Source of the DNA: Clostridia bacterium
Lineage (GTDB): Bacteria > Bacillota > Clostridia > UMGS1810
Direction of reading: 5' to 3'
Assembly: GCA_017549745.1 (NCBI GenBank)
Contig: JAFYUA010000259.1
Location: forward strand, 1 to 11,666
DNA length: 11,666 bases
A program made the translations under genes and the position numbers. Positions 6,383-11,666 of this stretch are shown in pieces (positions within the stretch are counted from its first letter, which is position 1; each line of letters opens with the position of its first letter). The notes under the pieces are model-generated. The model made no database searches, was not told where the DNA came from, and saw only the letters and a list, made by a program, of their open reading frames with translations.

Positions 6383-8152
6383 ATGATATATCCACAACCA
6401 AAACAACAAATCTCTAAAAATGGCTCATTTACTTTTTCAATAACGCCAGCCGATGATATTCTGAAGTTTTGCACTCGGTGCAAAACTTCAGATGACATAA
6501 GCTTTGTAACTGATAGGGGTCTCGCACCAGAGGAATACATTCTCGACATCGGCGAAAATTGCATCACGCTCACTTCGGCCACAGAGCAGGGCACCTTCAG
6601 AGCGCTCACCTCGCTCTGGCAGCTCGTCAAATCCGAGGGCGCTGTGCTATCATGCACCACTGTGCATGATAAGCCTCAATTCGAGCGCCGCGGCTACATG
6701 CTCGACATCAGCCGTTGCCGTATGCCAAAGCCCGACACCATCAAAAAACTCATCGACATGCTTGCAATCCTCAAATACAATGAGTTTCAGTTATATATTG
6801 AAAGCTTTGTTTTCAAATATGACCTGATTCCCGAAGTTACTGATGGCTTTGATTGTCTCACGCCCGATGATATCCACGATATCGAAAAATATTGTAATGA
6901 CCGTTTCATTGACCTTGTGCCCAATCAAAATTGTTTCGGTCACATGCACAAATGGCTCGACCGTGAGGAATACAAGCACCTTGCGGTAGGTGACGGCACC
7001 GAAAATCTCGGCACAATCAATCCTTTGCATCCCGAAAGCGCTGAGCTTGTCGACAAGATTTTTGCCTCGCTTCTTCCTCATTTCAAATCCGACTATGTCA
7101 ATGTTGGCATGGATGAAGCTACAGGTCTTGGCAAGTTCCAGCTCGAAGAGCCTTGCCGCACCCAAGGCACCGACAATGTGTTCATGGACTATCTCAATGA
7201 CCTCAATGACCGCATTGGTTCGCGCCATGGCAAAAAGCTCCAGTTCTGGGCAGATATGATTGTCAACTATCCCGATTCATTTAAGCGCATACCCGAAGGA
7301 GCCGTCGCTCTCGAATGGGACTATGACCTTATTCAGTGTCAGCAAATGGCTGAGCATTGCCTCGCTCTGCATGACAAGGGCATCGATTTCTATGTGTGTC
7401 CCTCTGTCAACACCCATTTCACATTCACAGGTCGTTGGGACCTCACCCTCTTTAACCTGCGCACAGCAGGCGAAGTCGGCAAAAAATACGGTGCCAAAGG
7501 CTACCTTGTTACCGATTGGGGTCTTGGCGGTGAGGGTCATCCTGCTTTTGGAGTTTGGAGCTATGTGCCCATGGCACTCGGTGCCCAATATGCATGGAAT
7601 GTGGGCGGTGAGCAAACGGGCGAAGCACTCAAACCACACTTTATTCGCGGAGCCAAGGAGTTTGTCGATAGTTTCATCTTCGGCACTCATGGCGTAGCGG
7701 AGCTTCTTTGCCGCATGGGCAACTACTATCTTCTCGAACCTGAGCGCATCCATCTCGGCACCATGTGCGGCTCTGTGCTTCAGTTCCCGCTTAGTGTGAG
7801 AGGCTACTATTATTTCTATGACCTCAAAGAGTGTGGCGATGATTTCTTCTTTGACAATGTCATTCGATATGTCGAAGATGTACTCAGTGACATCACCAAG
7901 CTTCCCATCGACTCTCAGCACAAGCGCGAAATTGCGCTCAACACCAAGATGGTTGTTCTTTCAGCCGAGCTTTGCAAGGTGCGAAAGAACGAAACGATGG
8001 ACAAATCCAAAGCTCAGCAGATGATTGAACTCATCGACTGGATGAGCAAGGAATATACCGAGCTTTGGCTTATGCGCAACTATGACGAAGGCAAGCAGTG
8101 CTTCCTCAATATACTCTCAGGCAGAAGAGAAGAACTTTTAAGCTTTCTTTAA
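6383..8152 (+). CDS. Beta-N-acetylhexosaminidase, GH20-type (cytoplasmic)
   Basis: This 589-residue protein follows the GH20 plan. An N-terminal beta/alpha domain (about 1-95) ends in 'EQGTFRALTSLWQLV' (68-82). The catalytic barrel then starts at 'FERRGYMLDISR' (100-111), where Arg102/Arg103 match the substrate-binding Arg. The catalytic Asp-Glu pair is clear in VGMDEATG at Asp244-Glu245. Later barrel strands include 'LQFWADMIV' (286-294), 'AVALEWDYD' (307-315) and 'GYLVTDWGLGG' (373-383). Residues about 420-589 form a mostly helical tail. GH20 enzymes release terminal GlcNAc or GalNAc by substrate-assisted catalysis. With no signal peptide it would act on imported oligosaccharides. GGAG lies 6 bases before the ATG. 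The gene stands alone between a long upstream region and a relic plus terminator. A perfect inverted repeat lies inside codons 26-37. Exact specificity cannot be read from the sequence. Confidence 0.85.
   Translation: MIYPQPKQQISKNGSFTFSITPADDILKFCTRCKTSDDISFVTDRGLAPEEYILDIGENCITLTSATEQGTFRALTSLWQLVKSEGAVLSCTTVHDKPQFERRGYMLDISRCRMPKPDTIKKLIDMLAILKYNEFQLYIESFVFKYDLIPEVTDGFDCLTPDDIHDIEKYCNDRFIDLVPNQNCFGHMHKWLDREEYKHLAVGDGTENLGTINPLHPESAELVDKIFASLLPHFKSDYVNVGMDEATGLGKFQLEEPCRTQGTDNVFMDYLNDLNDRIGSRHGKKLQFWADMIVNYPDSFKRIPEGAVALEWDYDLIQCQQMAEHCLALHDKGIDFYVCPSVNTHFTFTGRWDLTLFNLRTAGEVGKKYGAKGYLVTDWGLGGEGHPAFGVWSYVPMALGAQYAWNVGGEQTGEALKPHFIRGAKEFVDSFIFGTHGVAELLCRMGNYYLLEPERIHLGTMCGSVLQFPLSVRGYYYFYDLKECGDDFFFDNVIRYVEDVLSDITKLPIDSQHKREIALNTKMVVLSAELCKVRKNETMDKSKAQQMIELIDWMSKEYTELWLMRNYDEGKQCFLNILSGRREELLSFL
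6460..6492. repeat. Perfect 15-bp inverted repeat with 3-base loop inside GH20 coding sequence
   Basis: TCTGAAGTTTTGCAC (6460-6474), loop TCG, then GTGCAAAACTTCAGA (6478-6492) is a perfect hairpin without mismatch. It encodes residues 26-37 of the GH20 protein in frame. There is no T run after it, so it is not a standard terminator. It starts 77 bases after the ATG. It could slow or regulate translation, stabilise the RNA, or be a DNA-level site. Confidence 0.85.
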
Positions 8153-8266
8153 AAATATCCCGAGTGCGATTATAATGCAAGAGCAAAATATGTAAGAATT
8201 CACGGCTACGGTAACTCTATGAACGGTTGGAACTCTATAACCGAAGTGGAAATCTATAGTAAATAA
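8153..8266 (+). pseudogene. Relic: C-terminal end of an F5/8-type C (discoidin/CBM32) domain
   Basis: Directly after the GH20 stop, and in the same frame, 37 codons run to a TAA at 8264-8266. They read NARAKYVRIHGYGNSMNGW (residues 8-26 of the stretch) followed by NSITEVEIYS. This is the closing strand pair of a discoidin/CBM32 carbohydrate-binding domain ('a-x-Y-V-R-I-x-G-x-G-N-S ... W-N-S-I-T-E-V-E-I-Y'). Such domains are about 130-150 residues, and only the last quarter is here. No ribosome-binding site or sensible start precedes it. It is best explained as the 3' tail of an older secreted glycan-binding enzyme gene that was deleted or displaced. Read-through of the GH20 stop would add only a quarter of a domain and is unlikely to be functional. 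Confidence 0.75.
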
Positions 8267-8274
8267 GCTTTATC

Positions 8275-8309
8275 AAAAAGCCCTGCCCTAAAAACGGGCA
8301 GGGCTTTTT
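8275..8309 (+). terminator. Strong intrinsic terminator after GH20 and CBM32 relic
   Basis: AAAAAGCCCTGCCC (8275-8288) and GGGCAGGGCTTTTT (8296-8309) form a perfect 14-bp stem with a 7-base loop and a T run on both strands. It ends the GH20 transcript and separates it from the AraC operon that follows. It lies 8 bases after the relic's stop codon, so it was probably the terminator of the lost gene. Confidence 0.92.
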
Positions 8310-8365
8310 GGTAATTTCGAATATTTATGTTCAAAAATTCATTCGCAATTACCATTGTTTTTTAA

Positions 8366-8394
8366 ATTTATAAATGATAAACTTATGTTATCAT
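8366..8394 (+). promoter_or_regulatory. Candidate promoter with palindrome over the -10 box
   Basis: TATCAT (8389-8394) preceded by TG at 8386-8387 makes an extended -10 element (TGTTATCAT). The -35 region 17 bases upstream is poor (ATTTAT at 8366-8371), as expected for an activated or extended -10 promoter. ATGATAA (8374-8380) and TTATCAT (8388-8394) form an inverted repeat with a 7-base spacer that covers the -10. A protein bound there would block RNA polymerase. Transcription would start near 8401, about 15 bases before the ATG. Confidence 0.4.
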
Positions 8395-8415
8395 AAAACA
8401 AATGAGGGAGCCTAT

Positions 8416-9318
8416 ATGTTTCAGGATTGCATAGAGCTTTTTGCTCATGATTATTTCAAAAATGGCGAACAGGTATATATTCACATAGACAAAGCCGATT
8501 CAAAATACACAGGCGTTATGCACAGGCATGATTTCATAGAGCTTGTCTATGTCATTTCGGGCAGTGCCCGTCATTATATGGGGGAATACATATATGAGGT
8601 TCACAAGGGTGACCTTGTCATAGTCAACTATGGCACCGCGCACACCTTCATTCCTCTTGAGGACTCTTCTGAGCCTTTTTCTACCTACGACTTGCTCTTT
8701 ACCACTGAGCTTTTTGAAATAACCGACATCGGTAAATATGATTTTGCTTCACTTGCATCTTCCTATTTGTTTTATTCCATGTTTCCTGACAACACAACCG
8801 TCAACAATTCTCTCAACCTCATTCGTTCAAACTCAAAAGCCTTTCAGGAGATTTTAGAAAAAATATATTTTGAATATACCCACAGAAAAAGCGGCTTCAT
8901 GAGCATGATAAGAGCCTACCTCATAGAGCTCATAACTCTTATATTCCGCGAGATTGACAAAAAAACCATCTCGGGCACCACCAAAGAACAGCGAGAGGTG
9001 ATAAGCAAAGCCATTGACTATATGAAGCATCACTACAACACCCGCATCAATCTTGACAGCATAGTGTCTGATATATTCTTAAGCAAAGACTATTTCCGTC
9101 AGCTTTTCAAAAAAACAACGGGAATGTCCATAACTGATTTTATCCAGAAAACCCGCGTGGATGAAGCGTGTCGCATGCTCACTTCATCAAATCGCACAGT
9201 GTTTGACATAGCAGGCGATTGTGGGTTTACTGACATCAAATTTTTCTATAAAACATTCAAAAAAATAACCGGCAAAACGCCGAGTGAATACAGAAAACAG
9301 AAAGAAGGAAATAAATAA
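8416..9318 (+). CDS. AraC-family transcriptional regulator
   Basis: From the start chosen here the protein has 300 residues. The N-terminal cupin sensor includes HRHDFIELVYVISG (36-49) and HKGDLVIVNYGTAHTF (63-78), the classic sugar-sensing AraC pattern. The C-terminal domain (about 192-300) has helix-turn-helix segments near 212-233 ('LDSIVSDIFLSKDYFRQLF') and 261-283 ('VFDIAGDCGFTDIKFFYKTF'), then GKTPSEYRK. An upstream in-frame ATG at 8374 has no ribosome-binding site and lies within the promoter palindrome. The ATG at 8416 follows GAGGGAG (8404-8410) by 5 bases and is preferred. The stop codon overlaps the next ATG (TAATG), so the regulator is translated together with the phosphotriesterase and amidohydrolase genes it most likely controls. 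The two arms of the palindrome at 8374-8394 suggest autoregulation (inference). Confidence 0.93.
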   Translation: MFQDCIELFAHDYFKNGEQVYIHIDKADSKYTGVMHRHDFIELVYVISGSARHYMGEYIYEVHKGDLVIVNYGTAHTFIPLEDSSEPFSTYDLLFTTELFEITDIGKYDFASLASSYLFYSMFPDNTTVNNSLNLIRSNSKAFQEILEKIYFEYTHRKSGFMSMIRAYLIELITLIFREIDKKTISGTTKEQREVISKAIDYMKHHYNTRINLDSIVSDIFLSKDYFRQLFKKTTGMSITDFIQKTRVDEACRMLTSSNRTVFDIAGDCGFTDIKFFYKTFKKITGKTPSEYRKQKEGNK

Positions 9319-10343
9319 TGATTACAACCGTAAGAGGAGATATAACTTCCGAGGGTCTCAAAAACGTCTTGCCTCACGAGCATCTTTTTTCCGACCTTCG
9401 CCCCCTTGTTGCACCAATCGATGATGAAGATTTCTACAAGCCGCTGAGCCTTTCCAATTTTGGCAAGGTCACCCGCAATCCATATGCGATTTTAGACAAT
9501 GCACTCATTGGCGATGCAGATGTTGTCACCAAAGAAGTCAATGCCTACAAAAAATCGGGCGGCAACCTCATTGCCGATGTCACAACTCTCGATTTTGGCA
9601 GAGACCCCAAGCTGCTTTTGGAGGTTTCCGAAAGGACCGATGTCCACATTGTTGCAGGCTGTGGTTTTTATGTTGACGGCTCCGTCAGCGAGCAAAACAA
9701 AGCCCTTTCCAAAGATGAAATCAAAGACATCATCATCACCGACCTCACCAAGGGTATCAACGGCACAGACATCAGAGCAGGTGTCATCGGCGAAATCGGC
9801 ACAGGCATGCAGATGAGTGACTTTGAAAAGAAATCACTCAAGGCTGCATCCGAAGCTCAGGCAGAAACCGGCTACGGCATGCATATTCACGCCTGCCTTT
9901 GGAATAGGGAGGGGCTGAACGCTCTGAAGTTTGCAGTTGAGTGCGGCGCCGATGCCCAAAAGATATGCGTTGACCATGCCGATGTGCTTCTCGACGAAGA
10001 CTATATCCTCGGTGTTCTCGATATGGGTGCTTACATAGAGTTTGACGATTTCGGCAAAGAGTTTTATGTTGACCGCAAAAACAGAAATCTACTTTTAGGA
10101 TCCTTTGCAACCGACAAAGAGAGATGTCAATTCATCAAAAAGCTCATCGAAAGAGGCTATAAAAAGCAGATTCTTGTCACCAACGACATCTGCCTCAAAA
10201 GCATGACCCACACCTATGGTGGCTGGGGCTATGACCATGTTGTCACCAACATTATCCCCATGATGGAAGACTTTGGCATATCAGCCAATGATATAGACAC
10301 AATAATGACACAAAATCCAATAAGATTTTTAGAAAGGGGCTAA
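9318..10343 (+). CDS. Phosphotriesterase-family (PHP-type) metal-dependent hydrolase
   Basis: The 341-residue protein is full length for the phosphotriesterase family (amidohydrolase superfamily, binuclear metal barrel). Expected ligands are in order: HEH at 20-22, Glu159 in GVIGEIG where phosphotriesterase has its carbamylated Lys, His191 in GMHIHAC, His220 in VDHAD, and Asp290 in VTNDICL. Glu instead of Lys is typical of the phosphotriesterase-homology (PHP) branch. Characterised relatives include lactonases acting on phosphorylated or free sugar lactones, so lactone or ester hydrolysis is more likely than phosphotriester cleavage. The ATG overlaps the AraC stop (TAATG), with AAGGA about 8 bases upstream. 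Four bases separate its stop from the next gene. With two amidohydrolase_2 genes behind it, a role in degrading a sugar-acid lactone is plausible but inferred. No signal peptide is present. Confidence 0.87.
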   Translation: MITTVRGDITSEGLKNVLPHEHLFSDLRPLVAPIDDEDFYKPLSLSNFGKVTRNPYAILDNALIGDADVVTKEVNAYKKSGGNLIADVTTLDFGRDPKLLLEVSERTDVHIVAGCGFYVDGSVSEQNKALSKDEIKDIIITDLTKGINGTDIRAGVIGEIGTGMQMSDFEKKSLKAASEAQAETGYGMHIHACLWNREGLNALKFAVECGADAQKICVDHADVLLDEDYILGVLDMGAYIEFDDFGKEFYVDRKNRNLLLGSFATDKERCQFIKKLIERGYKKQILVTNDICLKSMTHTYGGWGYDHVVTNIIPMMEDFGISANDIDTIMTQNPIRFLERG

Positions 10344-10347
10344 TCTT

Positions 10348-11130
10348 ATGAAATTTATTGACTGCAGTGCCGGAGTTGGTCTCGGCGTTGTAAACAGTGA
10401 AATCATCAACCACGAAAACTACTATGTCTACGAAAAATGCCGTCAGGCAGAATTTGCCGAGGATCTTCTCGGTGAGATGGATTTTTGCGGCATTGATGAA
10501 GCTTTCATTTATCACCGCAGCATGTATGGCTGTGAGGTAACCCTTGGCAACGAAATGACAATCAAAGAAGCTGCCAAGAGTGACCGTCTCCATCCCACAT
10601 GGGCTATCCTGCCCCCCGTCACCGAGACGGAGTTTGCTCCCGAGGTTTTCATTCCAAAAATGAAAGAAAATGGTGTTAAGGCTCTCAGAGCTTTCCCTCT
10701 CAAAAATCGTTTCTTCCTCGACCGCATTACCATGGGTGACCTCATCGATGCAATGTGCGAGAAAAACATTCCTCTGTTTTTGTCGCCGCAGGATGGTTGG
10801 GAGCTTATATTTAACACTCTAAAAGAATTCCCCAAGCTCACTGTCATCATCACTAACTATGGTCTTTGGGGCTCTGACCGTTTCTTCTATCCCCTTGTTA
10901 AGGCATACAAAAATGTGTATATCGACACAAGCGACTATCAGGTTATGAATGGTTTTCAGGATTTCTGCAGCCGTTTTGGTGATGAACGCCTTGTGTTTGG
11001 CTCCAACTTCCCCATGGACAATCACGGTGGCCCAATTGCTGCTCTCGTTGGCTCAGGCCTGCCTCAGAGCTCCATTGAAAAAATCGCATCAGGCAATATA
11101 ACACGCATTATGTCGGAGGTGAATCTGTAA
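10348..11130 (+). CDS. Amidohydrolase_2 homologue lacking metal ligands (probable pseudoenzyme)
   Basis: The 260-residue protein has the overall plan of amidohydrolase family 2 (COG2159). It has an N-terminal beta strand, 'KMKENGVKALRAFPL' (104-118), 'FPKLTVIITNYG' (161-172), 'KNVYIDTSDYQ' (188-198) and 'ERLVFGSNFP' (213-222), and ends in 'IASGNITRIM'. Every metal or catalytic position I can locate has changed. The usual D-x-H-x-H is DCSAG (5-9). The mid-barrel His of the 'iHtg' strand is Ser146 (LFLSPQDG). The His of 'HlG' is Asn170. The Asp of 'GtDfP' is Asn220. The next gene, of the same family, keeps its HxH and both visible His residues. Loss at all four places in an intact reading frame suggests a selected non-catalytic partner, not decay. 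AGGGG lies 8 bases before the ATG, and the stop overlaps the next start (TAATG), favouring equal synthesis of the two proteins. Confidence 0.82.
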   Translation: MKFIDCSAGVGLGVVNSEIINHENYYVYEKCRQAEFAEDLLGEMDFCGIDEAFIYHRSMYGCEVTLGNEMTIKEAAKSDRLHPTWAILPPVTETEFAPEVFIPKMKENGVKALRAFPLKNRFFLDRITMGDLIDAMCEKNIPLFLSPQDGWELIFNTLKEFPKLTVIITNYGLWGSDRFFYPLVKAYKNVYIDTSDYQVMNGFQDFCSRFGDERLVFGSNFPMDNHGGPIAALVGSGLPQSSIEKIASGNITRIMSEVNL

Positions 11131-11666
11131 TGACAAATCCATCAGTTTTAGCAAAAGAATTTATGCAAAACGGTAAGCTTACCTCTTTTTCCGTTATTGA
11201 TGCTCATACTCACATGGGCAGAATTGATGGCACATATGTGTCCAAGGCTACCTGTGACGAAATGATTGAAGTTATGGACAGAGAAAACATCGGTCAGATT
11301 TTCTGCTCGCCTCACTCAGCTCTTCACGAAAGCACCATAATGAACGCTGAGCTTGAAGTTGCAATGAAAAAATATCCCGACAGAGTAAAGGGCTATTATA
11401 TTTTCAATCCTAACTATCACGAAAGATATCTATCTCATATGGACGACATCTTGAATATTGAGGGCTACATAGGCATGAAATTTCTGCCCACCTATCACAA
11501 ATACCCCCTCGATGGTGAGAACTATCGCGAAGCTTTTGAATTTGCCGATAAGCACTCTCTCGTGATTCTCATGCACACATGGGGAAACAACGACCCCCAC
11601 AATGCGCCCCGCCATGTTGAAATGGTTGCTCGCAAGTACAAAAACCTCAAGGTTATAATGGGTCAC
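11130..11666 (+). CDS. Amidohydrolase_2 family metal-dependent hydrolase (cut by window edge)
   Basis: The frame is open from the ATG at 11130 to the right edge, giving 179 residues of a protein expected to have about 280-300. The N-terminal metal motif DAHTHMG is at 24-30 (His26, His28). 'GYIGMKFLPTYHKYP' is at 112-126, and His149 lies in VILMHTWG as the third ligand. The window ends exactly after His179 of KVIMGH, the fourth. Amidohydrolase_2 enzymes include sugar lactonases, pyrone-dicarboxylate lactonase and decarboxylases. GGAGG (11115-11119) precedes the ATG by 10 bases, and the ATG overlaps the stop of the ligand-less homologue. The two together probably act on the same substrate as the phosphotriesterase-family protein upstream. 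The C-terminal Asp cannot be checked here. Confidence 0.88.
   Translation, partial: MTNPSVLAKEFMQNGKLTSFSVIDAHTHMGRIDGTYVSKATCDEMIEVMDRENIGQIFCSPHSALHESTIMNAELEVAMKKYPDRVKGYYIFNPNYHERYLSHMDDILNIEGYIGMKFLPTYHKYPLDGENYREAFEFADKHSLVILMHTWGNNDPHNAPRHVEMVARKYKNLKVIMGH

Noticed and set aside
6791..7921. Several long minus-strand open frames inside the GH20 gene (about 145 and 214 codons)
   Set aside because: They are antisense shadows: the plus-strand frame carries the clear GH20 motifs, and the antisense products show no recognisable domain or ribosome-binding site.
8150..8266. Stop-codon read-through joining GH20 to a C-terminal CBM32 domain
   Set aside because: The tail is in frame, but it holds only about the last quarter of a CBM32 domain, which would not fold as a binding module. 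A deletion relic is simpler.
8374..8415. Longer N-terminus (14 extra residues) for the AraC protein at 8416
   Set aside because: The ATG at 8374 has no ribosome-binding site and lies in the candidate promoter palindrome, whereas the ATG at 8416 follows GAGGGAG at good spacing.
4805..9318. Recent duplication of the two complete AraC genes
   Set aside because: They share only family-wide features such as TPSEYRK and helix-turn-helix patterns; the sensor domains differ throughout.

Overview
The window looks like chromosomal DNA from an anaerobic, probably gut-dwelling Bacillota (Clostridia). The signs are AG-rich Shine-Dalgarno sites (GGAGG, AAAGGA), very AT-rich intergenic DNA with sigma70-type promoters, AraC regulators next to sugar-enzyme genes, and a DUF4886-type SGNH hydrolase. 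The taxonomic guess rests on gene content and style, not on a marker gene. I see no rRNA, tRNA, transposase, CRISPR array or transport gene. No complete protein shows an obvious signal peptide or membrane segment, so all enzymes here are probably cytoplasmic.

Layout. (1) 1-161, minus: the first 53 residues of an AraC-type regulator running off the left edge, with a good promoter (187-215) and two 13-bp direct repeats (232-288) upstream. (2) 420-5785, minus: a four-gene block read right to left. It runs from an AraC regulator (4805-5785, promoter 5812-5839) to a large TIM-barrel glycosidase-like protein (2719-4788), an SGNH hydrolase (1933-2655) and a ComEC-like metallo-beta-lactamase-fold protein (420-1931), and ends at a hairpin terminator (313-351). 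A second strong hairpin (2672-2712) splits this block just ahead of the SGNH gene. (3) 5786-6382: a divergent control region of about 600 bases. (4) 6383-8152, plus: a GH20-type beta-N-acetylhexosaminidase with a perfect 15-bp inverted repeat inside its 5' coding part. (5) 8153-8266: a relic of the C-terminal end of a discoidin/CBM32 domain, in frame after the GH20 stop, followed by a strong terminator (8275-8309). (6) 8416-11666, plus: a tightly coupled operon of AraC regulator, phosphotriesterase-family protein, an amidohydrolase_2 homologue lacking every recognisable metal ligand, and an amidohydrolase_2 with intact ligands cut by the right edge.

How the genes may work together (inference). 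The locus looks like three AraC-governed carbohydrate modules side by side. The GH20 and the TIM-barrel protein would cut imported, probably amino-sugar-containing, oligosaccharides. The SGNH and MBL-fold hydrolases could remove esters or other decorations. The phosphotriesterase and amidohydrolase families both contain sugar-lactonases, so the right-hand operon may open lactones or split related bonds in a sugar acid.

The most unusual element is the dead/live amidohydrolase pair in adjacent, start-stop-overlapping genes. It suggests a pseudoenzyme partner in a mixed complex.
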